This document shows positions 8,187-17,352 of a stretch of DNA of 64,000 nucleotides, piece after piece (position 1 is the first letter of the stretch; each line of letters begins with the position of its first letter). The position numbers and the translations under genes are program-made. This DNA comes from JBLIRR01 sp049472395 (GTDB taxonomy: Bacteria; SZUA-182; DTGQ01; JBLIRR01), in contig JBLIRR010000006.1 in the NCBI GenBank assembly GCA_049472395.1, positions 1-64,000 on the forward strand. Direction: 5' to 3'. Under the pieces are notes generated by a model. It saw only the letters and a program-made list of their open reading frames with translations. It was not told the origin of the DNA and did not search any database.

Positions 8187-9980
8187 ATGGCTTAAGGGGA
8201 CAGGATTTCCTCTTAGACGACTAACAAAATCCGTAAACCTGTGGACAATCTCTACATGATACCAATTATGTAAAAACCAGCTCAATCTCATACGAAGAAA
8301 TTGTGCAGGCCATTCCAATTCTCTTTTATCGCAAATCGTGTTTTCATTAAGTCTCTTTATGCTTGATCGCAGCTTTTCAAAGGCTGCCTCTCTCTCTGAT
8401 TCGTCAACGATCTCACACACTTTATCTATCTCTTTCATCATCTCTCTCGCCTTTAACATCCTGGCTTCGGTACTAAGGCCCATTTTCTGGCTGATGATAC
8501 CGTAGTGCATCTTAAGGCGATTCATGCGAATAGCTGCCTCATAAGAGGCATCCACTATCTCGTCACGGGTCATCCAATTCGTTTCATAACTTAAAATATG
8601 CTTCCAACTGGGTTTCTCCAAGGCCCTTCTGTGCTCTTCAACAGTTCTGCAATAGATTTTATAACCAAACTTCTCAGGTTGTTCATACGCCTCGCTGCCC
8701 GGATCAATAAAGGGTGCATAAGGGGAAATAAAGGTTAATAAAGATTTTGGCTTAATATGTGCGAATGTCCTGTAAAGGTACCCGCAATAATCCACTGTAT
8801 CCATTACTGACTGATATGTCTGACCTTGAATGCCGATTATAAAAAATAAATCCAAACGCTGGCATCCAAGCCGCAAGCCTGTATTAATCATTCTTTCCAA
8901 GGCTTCATTATTATAAGGCCGGCCGAAGAATCTCCGCATGCGTTCATCATGGGATTCAGGTGACATCTCTAAATTAAAATTCGGTGTTGAAGCGGCGATA
9001 GCTTCTAATATATCATCATCAGGAGGGATAAAGAATTCATAGCCCACGGCACTTTTAATCTTCTCTTTTTTGAGTGCAGATAAAAAGGAGAGGGCATAAT
9101 CTCGCCCTGATTGGAGAATATCTCCTATAATAAAAATAGGAGACCGAAAATTTTGATCAATTTCTCTTATCTCATGCGCAAAAAGCTCTGGATCACGATA
9201 AATCGCCCTGTTTCTTTTTATCGTATTTTTGAAAAAATAGGAGGAACCTCCACAAATCCTGCATTTTTGAGTGCATCCCTTCACATTCACCACAGCGATA
9301 GCAGGATATTTAAGCCAATTGGCATAAGGGGTATACCCTGCTAAATCATGATATTTTATTACCTTTTTCATGACGTGAGAAAAATCAATTTTTGCGTAAT
9401 TTAAATCCTTCGGAACATTGGTCAGGGGATTAACGATCGTGCGGTTATCTTTGTCTCTCCACGTCAAATTAGGTATAGCGCTAAAATCTCTCGCCCCCTT
9501 TTTTAGGGCTGTGAGGAGCCTGCGAAGAGGCTCTTCCGTGGAATCTCCCCGCATAACAAAATCAATTTGAGGATAATTATTAATAAGATCCTCATGGAAA
9601 TAACTCGATGACAACCCCCCAAAAATTACAGGTATATCCGGATGGTATTTCTTTACAATTTCTGCAAGAGCAAGGCTTCCGTGAGCATGGGGCATCCAAT
9701 GAAGATCAATGCCAAAGATCATCGGATGAAGCGCCTTGATCTCCTCTTCCGCATCATATCGGTTACTTCTGAGCATTTTTACTGCGATATTGATAATGCG
9801 AACCTCGAATCCGCATCGTCCAAGGTATTCTGAAATACTCACAAAACCTATGGGATACATCTCAAATACTGGTGTGGAGGGGACTAAATCGCTAATCGGC
9901 CCGAACATAATGGATTTTTTTCTGAAATCATAAATACTTGGCGGATGAAGCAATATAAGATCGGATTTATGTCTACTCAT
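8169..9980 (-). CDS. B12-binding domain radical SAM protein
   Basis: A 603-residue radical SAM enzyme of unknown substrate. Residues ~1-190 resemble a cobalamin-binding Rossmann domain (GFVSISEYLGRCGFEV, then VIFGGLSSSYFHEDL), although no DxHxxG is obvious. The radical SAM cluster motif CTQKCRIC lies near residue 240, followed by IFIIGDILQSG and a TIM-barrel core with NLEMSPESHDERM and FFIIGIQGQT. The C-terminal third is helical and unassigned. The gene is monocistronic, with its own promoter at 10063-10092, and converges on the cytochrome gene. Related proteins are often annotated only as B12-binding radical SAM proteins. Confidence 0.82.
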   Translation of the reverse strand: MSRHKSDLILLHPPSIYDFRKKSIMFGPISDLVPSTPVFEMYPIGFVSISEYLGRCGFEVRIINIAVKMLRSNRYDAEEEIKALHPMIFGIDLHWMPHAHGSLALAEIVKKYHPDIPVIFGGLSSSYFHEDLINNYPQIDFVMRGDSTEEPLRRLLTALKKGARDFSAIPNLTWRDKDNRTIVNPLTNVPKDLNYAKIDFSHVMKKVIKYHDLAGYTPYANWLKYPAIAVVNVKGCTQKCRICGGSSYFFKNTIKRNRAIYRDPELFAHEIREIDQNFRSPIFIIGDILQSGRDYALSFLSALKKEKIKSAVGYEFFIPPDDDILEAIAASTPNFNLEMSPESHDERMRRFFGRPYNNEALERMINTGLRLGCQRLDLFFIIGIQGQTYQSVMDTVDYCGYLYRTFAHIKPKSLLTFISPYAPFIDPGSEAYEQPEKFGYKIYCRTVEEHRRALEKPSWKHILSYETNWMTRDEIVDASYEAAIRMNRLKMHYGIISQKMGLSTEARMLKAREMMKEIDKVCEIVDESEREAAFEKLRSSIKRLNENTICDKRELEWPAQFLRMRLSWFLHNWYHVEIVHRFTDFVSRLRGNPVPLSHLSRKG

Positions 9981-9994
9981 GCTTATTTTCTTAT

Positions 9995-10026
9995 TTCTCT
10001 CTCTAACCTTTTCTCTCTCTAACCTT
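9995..10026. repeat. perfect 16-bp tandem duplication
   Basis: Two exact adjacent copies of TTCTCTCTCTAACCTT (9995-10010 and 10011-10026) in the untranslated leader of the radical SAM gene. On the transcribed minus strand each copy reads AAGGTTAGAGAGAGAA, so the purine-rich leader contains two weak ribosome-site-like stretches. Probably a slippage duplication. Confidence 0.8.
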
Positions 10027-10062
10027 GATATGTTAATGTTAAAAAATTTAACACTTTCTATA

Positions 10063-10092
10063 ATTATACCATATTGGAATTTAAATAGTCAA
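10063..10092 (-). promoter_or_regulatory. sigma-70 promoter of the radical SAM gene
   Basis: Minus strand TTGACT (10087-10092), 18-nt spacer, TATAAT (10063-10068), about 83 nt upstream of the ATG. Confidence 0.7.
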
Positions 10093-10110
10093 ATATCAAC
10101 ATTCTTCGCC

Positions 10111-10169
10111 CAATTCTCATTATGGAACCCTCCGAAGTACAAGGAATTCCTGCTATCTTTTGAGCGGTG
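10111..10169 (+). repeat. dispersed palindromic intergenic repeat, partial copy
   Basis: The 36 bp at 10134-10169 match the reverse complement of 39967-40002 at 32 of 36 positions. A 15-bp block at 10111-10125 matches 39909-39923 at 14 of 15. It lies in the short gap downstream of the TPR protein gene. This copy has only one arm of the palindrome seen in the other copy. Confidence 0.7.
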
Positions 10170-10188
10170 TAGCTAAAAGTCAATGAAT

Positions 10189-13116
10189 TTAAAGCAAAAT
10201 TTGATTGAGAAGCATCTGAGCCTCATTATAATCAGGCTTAAGCCTAATCGCCTCCTTTAAATAATGTCGCGCAGAAATCATATCCCCCATCTGGAAATAG
10301 CAATAGCCAAGTCCATAATTTAAGATTGGGTCCTCCGGATATATTTCTATCAGCTTCTGGTAATCTACAATAGCCAAATCATACTTGCCTAAATGAAAAT
10401 TTGCAACCCCCCGATTAATAAGAGCATCTCTGTTTATAGAATCAATCGCCAACGCACGTGAATAGTTATCAAGCGCATGATCATACATACCCTTGGCAAA
10501 ATAGGCTAAGCCAAGATTAACATAGGCTTGGACATTCCTCGACATCCTTGCTAAGGCTTCTTTATATTCATCTATAGCCTCATCATACATATGATAATTA
10601 TAATACGCAACACCAAGATTAATATGTGCCTCAACATAATTATTATCCAATTGAAGGGCCCGTCTATATTGTTCTATTGCTAAATCCACCATTCCCTGAT
10701 GATAATACACAATCCCCAAATTTACATGTGCCCCTGGATTATTATTATTTAATGAAATAGCTTTTTTATATGCACTTATTGCATTTTTCATATCACCAAG
10801 ACGGAAATAGGCGATGCCAAGGTTATAGTAAGTCTCAGCAGAATCATGATTTAATTCACTTGCCTTCTTAAAGTGTTCGATTGCTTTTTGAAAATTGTTC
10901 TGCTTTATATCTATTGTACCCAAGCAATCATACGCTTTTGCCATATCCGGCTTAATGGTAAGCACTCTGCTAATCTTCTCATAGGCTTTATCATAGTCTT
11001 CCGTTTGAATATATAATGTTGCCAGATTAACCATCGCTTCCGGTATATTTGGATCCATTGACAATACTTGTTCAAAGGTCTCTTGAGCATCCTTATATTT
11101 CGTGAGCCCCATATAAGCGCTTCCCAGATTATTGTATGCATCCACATACCCCGGATCTATTTCTATTGATTTTAAAATATAGTTTACGGCCTCAGCATAG
11201 AGTGCCCTGGCGATGTAAACGCTCCCAATATTGTTGTAAGCATCCCTGTAAAGGGGGTCAATTTCCAATGCCTTTTTATAATTCTCAAGCGCATTATCAT
11301 AATCCCGCAAGAGATAATAAATTACGCCCAAATTCTCATAGGCCTCTACATACTCAGGATTAAGAGAGACTGCTATATTAAATTGCTCGATAGCCTCCTG
11401 CCTGCGTCCCATCTTGTTGTATACCGTACCCAAATTATTATAGGCGTTTATATATGTGGGATCTATCCTGATAGTATCAAGAAGCTCTTTTTCCGCAAGA
11501 TCCAGCCATCCTTTTTTATCATAGACAAAACCGAGCACAAAGTGAGCAAACACATCGTTATTATTAATCTCTAATATCTTCTTAAACTGACCGATTGCCT
11601 GATCATAATAGCCATTAGTATAATAATACGTGCCAACATTTAAATATTGTAATGTGCCGACCATATCCTTCGGATCAGGATATTGCGCTGTTATGTCATG
11701 GCTGGATGAGGGTGCCGTATTAATATAGCCGAGACTTTCAAGTCGTGCTCGTGTATCTTTATCCATAATCATTTTATTGCCTTCATCACCATCAATATGG
11801 GAAAATTTATCGTGCATCTTCTCCAATAAAGCTTGCATCCTTTTAACCTGCTCCGGCTTTTCCTCATAAAGATTCATCAATTCATTAGGGTCGGAGACAA
11901 GATTATATAATTCTGATTTCGGGGCCTTAATATATTTCCACTCCCGTGTCCTTACCCCTTCTAAAGGGCTCCATTTATGATTATAAAGGGGATAGAATGT
12001 CTCGCAATGCATCGGCTGCTCCTCTTTCAACCGGTAAATACCTTCTGCTAAATCTCCCTCATCCTCGTCCATGCCGTCAGGAAGAATAGAGTAACCTTGA
12101 AGATCATCATTTTTAAGACCAATATCAAGCACATCAATAATAGTAGGGAAAATGTCCACCAATGATACATTCTTGTGAACGATTGATCCTGCGGCTATCT
12201 TAGCGGGATAATGAAATATTAAGGGCACATGAAGAGTTGTATCATAAATAAAAATGGCATGACTTGGCTCTCCATGCTGATAGAGACTCTCGCCATGATC
12301 TGCGGTAAAGCAAATAAGGGTGCTGTCATAAATGCCCATATCCTTCATTTCCTGAAAAAGCTTCCCCAAACAATGATCCACATAAGCAATCTCACCAGCA
12401 TAGCTTTTCCGCGAAATTTCCCTCTGATTTTTTACATCATTTTTAGCACTGGCCGATTGATTAAATGGGGGTGGCGGATCATAGGGCGCATGGGGATCAA
12501 AACAATGAATCCAGAGGAAAAACGGATTCTCCTTTTTTTCTCTTAACCAGTCAAGAGCACTATTTATAACAGTCTCCGCCCTTCGCTCATTGTACACAAA
12601 ACTCATATTTTCAGCAGCAGTGTCCATTTTATCATCGTAAACATCAAATCCTTGATCAAGGCCAAAACGGGAATCCAAGACAAAAGCCCCTATGAAAGCT
12701 CCAGTCTCATACCCCATACTCTTAAACATCTCTGCTAAAGTGTAACTGTCCTTCCTTACCCTGAATGTTCCATTATTTCTTGTCCCGTGTCCAATAGGAT
12801 ATTGCCCGGTCATCATTGTGGTATGAGAAGGAAGGGTGACAGGCACAGGGGTATATGAATTGGCGTAAAGAAGACCTTCTTGCGCTAATTTATCAATATG
12901 GGGGGTCTTGATTTCATCATTCCCATAACAACCAAGATAATCAGCTCGAAGTGTATCGATTGAAATAAAAAGCACGCTATCTTTTCTGGTGCTTCGTTTT
13001 TGCACCACCTTTGGGGTAGTATCTTTGATGCTTTCCCGGGTTTTAACGCCTCCGCATCCCCCTGTGATATTAATAAAACAGAATAAAACTGTAGTAAGAA
13101 TAATAATTTTTTTCAT
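10189..13116 (-). CDS. alkaline-phosphatase-superfamily (sulfatase-like) protein with about 14 TPR repeats
   Basis: The start is the ATG at 13116, behind GGAGAGGG and followed by a signal sequence (KKIIILTTVLFCFINITGGC) that may be a lipoprotein signal. Residues ~45-440 are a sulfatase-like domain: SIDTLRADYLGCYGN, TADHGESLYQHG and a C-terminal YNLVSDPNELMNL. The nucleophile site reads T-L-P-S-H-TTMM-T-G where true sulfatases have C/S-x-P-S-R, so the formylglycine precursor residue and its arginine are absent. The domain ends in RLESLGYI. The rest, residues ~480-975, is about 14 consecutive TPRs (AYNNLG-type helices). Likely a periplasmic hydrolase or transferase acting in a protein complex; the substrate is unknown. 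Confidence 0.88.
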   Translation of the reverse strand: MKKIIILTTVLFCFINITGGCGGVKTRESIKDTTPKVVQKRSTRKDSVLFISIDTLRADYLGCYGNDEIKTPHIDKLAQEGLLYANSYTPVPVTLPSHTTMMTGQYPIGHGTRNNGTFRVRKDSYTLAEMFKSMGYETGAFIGAFVLDSRFGLDQGFDVYDDKMDTAAENMSFVYNERRAETVINSALDWLREKKENPFFLWIHCFDPHAPYDPPPPFNQSASAKNDVKNQREISRKSYAGEIAYVDHCLGKLFQEMKDMGIYDSTLICFTADHGESLYQHGEPSHAIFIYDTTLHVPLIFHYPAKIAAGSIVHKNVSLVDIFPTIIDVLDIGLKNDDLQGYSILPDGMDEDEGDLAEGIYRLKEEQPMHCETFYPLYNHKWSPLEGVRTREWKYIKAPKSELYNLVSDPNELMNLYEEKPEQVKRMQALLEKMHDKFSHIDGDEGNKMIMDKDTRARLESLGYINTAPSSSHDITAQYPDPKDMVGTLQYLNVGTYYYTNGYYDQAIGQFKKILEINNNDVFAHFVLGFVYDKKGWLDLAEKELLDTIRIDPTYINAYNNLGTVYNKMGRRQEAIEQFNIAVSLNPEYVEAYENLGVIYYLLRDYDNALENYKKALEIDPLYRDAYNNIGSVYIARALYAEAVNYILKSIEIDPGYVDAYNNLGSAYMGLTKYKDAQETFEQVLSMDPNIPEAMVNLATLYIQTEDYDKAYEKISRVLTIKPDMAKAYDCLGTIDIKQNNFQKAIEHFKKASELNHDSAETYYNLGIAYFRLGDMKNAISAYKKAISLNNNNPGAHVNLGIVYYHQGMVDLAIEQYRRALQLDNNYVEAHINLGVAYYNYHMYDEAIDEYKEALARMSRNVQAYVNLGLAYFAKGMYDHALDNYSRALAIDSINRDALINRGVANFHLGKYDLAIVDYQKLIEIYPEDPILNYGLGYCYFQMGDMISARHYLKEAIRLKPDYNEAQMLLNQILL

Positions 13117-13187
13117 GATCCCTCTCCAAATCTTTACGTTTAACACACATTGAAAATTTGCCTTTAATACTATATCATTTATGTAAT

Positions 13188-13215
13188 ATTATATTGAAAG
13201 TTATAATAAACTCAA
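13188..13215 (-). promoter_or_regulatory. sigma-70 promoter of the TPR/sulfatase-like gene
   Basis: Minus strand TTGAGT (13210-13215), 16-nt spacer, TATAAT (13188-13193), about 72 nt upstream of the ATG at 13116. It lies in the divergent gap 13117-13310, which also holds an imperfect inverted repeat (CTCTCA..GTAAATA / GTATTTAC..TGAGAG, about 13220-13280). Confidence 0.65.
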
Positions 13216-13310
13216 GTTTAGCTCTCACTCCCTGTAAATATGGAATGCGAAGCTGAAGCTTTGTATTTACTGCTGAGAGAAGCAACCTATTATCGATAGC
13301 TTATACTGGA

Positions 13311-14093
13311 ATGAACAATATCAGAATTGACAATCTAATTCATACCATCTCCTCCCTTAGCTGGCCCTATTTACTTCTTATTGTAATCGTATTATCCATA
13401 TCCTTATTTATTTATCGAAAAATTGACAAAAGATATCGGGAGCTATTCTGGGACAGAATCTTTCCTGCTCTTTTTTTTCTTGCCCTCGCTATAAAAGTTA
13501 TTCTTAAAACTATAGAAAGAGGGGGAAGGAAAAAAACTTTTTTATTGTATCTTGATTTGATCAACAGCACGCTTGCTTTATTATTTATGTTGATGACAGT
13601 TCTTGCCTATATAATACGAAGTAAAGCTATTCAGAGAGCACAAGGATTTTGGGAACGTCTTTTTCCTTTACTGGTGGTAGGATGCCATTTAACAGGCACC
13701 TATTTTTTGGTCCAATATACGAAATTTAACTATGTACCGCAGGTATATATAACTGGATTGATTATCAGTATCTTAGGAGTTGTTATTGATGTAATAGCCA
13801 TGTGGCAGATTAGAAAATCCTTTTCCATAATGGTTGAGGTAAGGGAGTTAGTGACGTCTGGAATATATCGATATATAAGGCATCCTCTCTATTTTGGAGA
13901 GATCATCCACGTAGGAGGGATCGCGCTTTTATTCAACAATATGTGGGCTTATGCCTTTTTTTTCTTAGTATGTATAGTTCAAACAGCAAGAGCGATCCTT
14001 GAAGAGAAAAAATTAATGTTAAATAATAATAACTATACTACCTACAAAAAAAAGGCGGGATTTTTTCTGCCCATAGTGAGGAGAAAGGGGTGA
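13311..14093 (+). CDS. isoprenylcysteine methyltransferase-like membrane protein
   Basis: A 260-residue integral membrane protein with about six hydrophobic segments. The C-terminal part carries SGIYRYIRHPLYFGEI and LEEKKLM, the SAM-binding signature of the ICMT/PEMT-like membrane methyltransferase superfamily. Bacterial members methylate diverse lipids or small molecules, so the substrate is not predictable. The stop overlaps the GTG start of hldE, which suggests translational coupling and perhaps a lipid or envelope role. Confidence 0.8.
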   Translation: MNNIRIDNLIHTISSLSWPYLLLIVIVLSISLFIYRKIDKRYRELFWDRIFPALFFLALAIKVILKTIERGGRKKTFLLYLDLINSTLALLFMLMTVLAYIIRSKAIQRAQGFWERLFPLLVVGCHLTGTYFLVQYTKFNYVPQVYITGLIISILGVVIDVIAMWQIRKSFSIMVEVRELVTSGIYRYIRHPLYFGEIIHVGGIALLFNNMWAYAFFFLVCIVQTARAILEEKKLMLNNNNYTTYKKKAGFFLPIVRRKG

Positions 14094-15550
14094 CTACAGA
14101 CACTATTAAGAGCTTTTTAGAATTATTTCCTCGAATGCATATGTGCGTTATAGGAGATTTGATGATAGATGAATATCTGTGGGGGACTGTGGAAAGAATT
14201 TCTCCTGAAGCCCCTGTACAAGTAGTTGAAGTAAAAACTCAGCATTCGAGCTTAGGGGGTGCGGGGAATGTCGCTGCGAATTTAGTGAGTTTGGGAGCAC
14301 AGGTTTCAGTTGCAGGGGTTGTTGGGAAGGATATGAATGGCCAGTGGCTTCAAAATACCTTTCGCAAAATGCACGTGCATCAGGAAGGAATTTTTTTAGA
14401 TGATAAACGTCCGACGACCAAAAAAACACGTGTAATTGCTGCACATCAACAAGTAGTTCGGATTGATTGGGAGAAAAAAACTCCCCTACACACTGTATAT
14501 GAGACGAAAATAATAGACTACATCAAAAAATATATCGAGCAGTGGGATGCGATTGTTATCTCGGATTATAACAAAGGATTACTCACTCCTTGTCTTCTCT
14601 CCGGGGTGATAGGCGAGGCACACGAACATTCAAAATGGATCATTGTCGATCCAAAAGGAGCTGATTATTCTCGCTATCGCGGAGCAAGTTTATTGACACC
14701 CAATAAAAAAGAGGCTCTTCTGGCATCTGGAGGCGTAGACACTGATCTTAGACACATTGGCGATGCTATGATACGCGATTTATCACTTAAAGGACTCATT
14801 ATTACACTTGGACAAGATGGCATGTATGTGTTTTCTCCTCCTGACGATCCTAAAATTATTCCCACCAGGGCACGAGACGTATTTGATGTATCCGGAGCAG
14901 GAGATACGGTTGTTGCGACGTTGGCGCTCTGCTTAGCGGGAGGAGGTACTCTTCACGAGGCAGCCTCAATGGCAAATTTGACCGCAGGAATTGTTGTGGG
15001 GAAGATAGGGACTGCGACAGTTACCCCTTCCGAGATTGTGGAGTTTTATGGACAAACACATCAGCCCCTTCATAAGAAGATAGTCTCCTTTCATGATATC
15101 GTTAAGATAATTGAATCACACAGACTCAGAGGAGAACGAATTTCTTTTACCAATGGCTGTTTTGATCTTTTACACTTAGGTCACATAAAACTTTTACACG
15201 AAGCGCGCTCCTATGCAAATCTTTTGGTCGTGGGATTAAACTCTGATTCTTCGGTCAAGAAACTTAAAGGGGAATCCAGACCATGCTTGGATCAAAATGA
15301 ACGAGCACACATTTTATCTGCTCTTGATTGTGTGGATTATATTGTACTATTTGACGAAGAAACCCCTTTAAAGCTCATAGAGGCAATCAAGCCTGATATT
15401 CTCGTTAAAGGAGCTGATTATAAAAAAAATGAGGTTGTCGGCGCAGAGATTGTTCAAGAATATGGAGGCTCTGTTCGGCTCGTTGATTTAGTAGAATACC
15501 GATCGACCTCAAATATTATAAAAAAAATAATCAAAAACCATCAATCATAA
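14090..15550 (+). CDS. hldE: bifunctional heptose 7-phosphate kinase / heptose 1-phosphate adenylyltransferase
   Basis: HldE makes ADP-D-glycero-beta-D-manno-heptose precursors for the LPS inner core. The start is a GTG overlapping the previous stop, behind GAGGAGAAAGG. Residues ~1-320 are a PfkB-type kinase with LGGAGNVAANL, the anion-hole/catalytic DVSGAGDTVVA and TLGQDGMYVF. Residues ~340-486 are a nucleotidyltransferase with TNGCFDLLHLGH and GLNSDSSVKKLKG. Both activities are in one chain, as in E. coli. Its presence argues for a heptose-containing outer-membrane glycolipid. Confidence 0.96.
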   Translation: MTTDTIKSFLELFPRMHMCVIGDLMIDEYLWGTVERISPEAPVQVVEVKTQHSSLGGAGNVAANLVSLGAQVSVAGVVGKDMNGQWLQNTFRKMHVHQEGIFLDDKRPTTKKTRVIAAHQQVVRIDWEKKTPLHTVYETKIIDYIKKYIEQWDAIVISDYNKGLLTPCLLSGVIGEAHEHSKWIIVDPKGADYSRYRGASLLTPNKKEALLASGGVDTDLRHIGDAMIRDLSLKGLIITLGQDGMYVFSPPDDPKIIPTRARDVFDVSGAGDTVVATLALCLAGGGTLHEAASMANLTAGIVVGKIGTATVTPSEIVEFYGQTHQPLHKKIVSFHDIVKIIESHRLRGERISFTNGCFDLLHLGHIKLLHEARSYANLLVVGLNSDSSVKKLKGESRPCLDQNERAHILSALDCVDYIVLFDEETPLKLIEAIKPDILVKGADYKKNEVVGAEIVQEYGGSVRLVDLVEYRSTSNIIKKIIKNHQS

Positions 15551-15557
15551 CTGTTTG

Positions 15558-15586
15558 TTGACACAGGATTACAAACAATGTACAAT
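15558..15586 (+). promoter_or_regulatory. sigma-70 promoter of lepB
   Basis: TTGACA (15558-15563), 17-nt spacer, TACAAT (15581-15586). About 97 nt separate it from the lepB ATG at 15683. Confidence 0.75.
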
Positions 15587-15682
15587 AATATGAATATACA
15601 ACTCACTCCTTAAGAGCATACAAATCAACCTTAGCCTTTTAGAGGAGCAAAAGCAGCGTAACGGAGGAAAGCATAATAAATT

Positions 15683-16354
15683 ATGGGTGCGGAAAAAGAA
15701 TCAAAAAGAAGTGATAACGCTAAAAATGACATCTTTAGTGAACATTTTAGAAAATATGGCAAGATATATTGGGAATATCTCGAAGCGATAGTCATTGCCA
15801 TAGTATTAGCTCTATTAGTGAGAGCATTTATCATTCAAGCCTTTAAGATACCTTCCGGATCTATGTTGGAAACCTTGCAAATAGGCGATCATATATTAGT
15901 AAATAAATTTATATTTCATTTCACCGAGCCAAAAAGAGGAGACGTTATTGTATTTAAGTTTCCGGGTGACAAAAAAAAGGATTATATTAAAAGATTAATC
16001 GGTATTCCAGGTGATAAGGTAGAGATACGGCAGCAAAAAGTCTATATTAATGATGTTCTGTTAGATGAACCATATGTTGAACATAAGGGTTTGAGAAAGA
16101 ATATTCCCCAAAGGGATAATTTTGGTCCTATTATCATTCCAGAGAAATGTTATTTTATGATGGGAGATAATAGAGACCGAAGCTCAGATAGCCGTTTTTG
16201 GGGGCTATTAAAAAGGGAACTCATAGAGGGCAAAGCCTTTATTCTCTATTGGTCATGGGATAAAGAGAAGGATTTTTTCAACTGGTCATGGGAAAAAGGT
16301 GAGCGATACATTGGCCGACTTAGGTTGGACAGATTATTTAAAATTATTCATTAG
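15683..16354 (+). CDS. lepB: signal peptidase I
   Basis: Membrane serine protease that removes signal peptides from exported proteins. One N-terminal membrane segment (AIVIAIVLALLVRAFII) is followed by the catalytic serine in PSGSMLETL, the region GDHILVNKF, the catalytic lysine in YIKRLIGIPGD and the late box MGDNRDRSSDSR. The 223-residue length is typical. It precedes galU by 46 nt and may be co-transcribed with it. A GGAGG-like site lies just before the ATG. Confidence 0.95.
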   Translation: MGAEKESKRSDNAKNDIFSEHFRKYGKIYWEYLEAIVIAIVLALLVRAFIIQAFKIPSGSMLETLQIGDHILVNKFIFHFTEPKRGDVIVFKFPGDKKKDYIKRLIGIPGDKVEIRQQKVYINDVLLDEPYVEHKGLRKNIPQRDNFGPIIIPEKCYFMMGDNRDRSSDSRFWGLLKRELIEGKAFILYWSWDKEKDFFNWSWEKGERYIGRLRLDRLFKIIH

Positions 16355-16400
16355 ATACTATTTTAGATGGTACTCTTGGAAATAAGTAGAGAGAGGGAAC

Positions 16401-17318
16401 ATGATTATGAATATTAAAAAAGCTGTATTTCCGGCAGCAGGATTGGGGACTCGTTTTTTACCTGCTACAAAATCATCTCCCAAAGAGTTATTACCCCTCG
16501 TTGATAAGCCGATGATTCAATATGTTGTTGAAGAAGCCATTGCATCAGAGATTAAAGATATTACGATTGTAACCGGTCGAGGCAAAGGAGCTATTGAAGA
16601 TTTTTTTGATATTTCTTTCGAATTGGAGCATACGTTAAAGGCGAGAAAAAAGTACTCCTTGCTTAAGGACATCGAGCACATATCAAAAATGGGGACTATT
16701 TCGTATATCCGACAGAAAGAGCCCCTCGGCTTGGGACACGCTATTTGGATTTGCAAAGATATCGTTGGAGATCAACCATTTGCGGTATTACTCGGCGATG
16801 ATATTATTGTCAATAAAGAGCCTTGTCTTATGCAGATGAACAGGGCATATCAGAAATATAAATGTCCAATTATTGCCGTGCAAAAGGTACCGAAAGAAGA
16901 TATCCATAAATATGGCGTAATAAAGGCACGACCGATGGAGAATAATGTCTATCAAGTGCTTGATATGGTAGAGAAGCCAACTGCTGAGGAAGCACCTTCA
17001 GATCTGGCCATCATTGGACGTTATATCCTCACTCCCGAAATTTTTACAGAACTTGAGCAGACTAAGGAAGATCGTACAGGTGAAATCCAACTCACGAATG
17101 GGCTTCGCTCATTAAATCAAAAGCAGGCTGTATATGCTCTGGAATTTAAGGGAAGACGGTATGACGCAGGGAGCAAATTCGGATTTCTCCAAGCTACAGT
17201 TGAATTTGCACTGAAAAGGCCAGATCTTAGTTCTCAGTTCGAGGAATATCTTGTAAACTTGCTTTCAGAAAAAATTGCAAAGAAAGATGAGGGGAAAAAG
17301 GGGAAAACCAATAAGTAA
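16401..17318 (+). CDS. galU: UTP-glucose-1-phosphate uridylyltransferase
   Basis: GalU makes UDP-glucose, a donor for LPS, capsule and other envelope glycans. The nucleotide-binding PAAGLGTRFLPATKS is near the N-terminus, followed by KPMIQYVVEEA, LGLGHAIW, the metal-binding LGDDI, DMVEKP and RTGEIQLTNGL. The length of 305 residues is normal. An ATG two codons later (16407) is an alternative start. It lies between lepB and lon, so the region mixes envelope and proteostasis genes. Confidence 0.96.
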   Translation: MIMNIKKAVFPAAGLGTRFLPATKSSPKELLPLVDKPMIQYVVEEAIASEIKDITIVTGRGKGAIEDFFDISFELEHTLKARKKYSLLKDIEHISKMGTISYIRQKEPLGLGHAIWICKDIVGDQPFAVLLGDDIIVNKEPCLMQMNRAYQKYKCPIIAVQKVPKEDIHKYGVIKARPMENNVYQVLDMVEKPTAEEAPSDLAIIGRYILTPEIFTELEQTKEDRTGEIQLTNGLRSLNQKQAVYALEFKGRRYDAGSKFGFLQATVEFALKRPDLSSQFEEYLVNLLSEKIAKKDEGKKGKTNK

Positions 17319-17352
17319 GCTGATATCTTTTCAGCATAAGTAATGGTTTTAT

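Noticed and set aside
10434..11700. DNA-level tandem repeat in the TPR region
   Set aside because: The 34-residue periodicity is clear in protein, but the DNA copies have diverged; it is a normal TPR array, not a recent repeat expansion.
13220..13280. Imperfect inverted repeat in the gap before the membrane methyltransferase gene
   Set aside because: The arms match in two short blocks with unequal spacers; too weak to call as an operator or terminator, so it is only mentioned with the promoter there.
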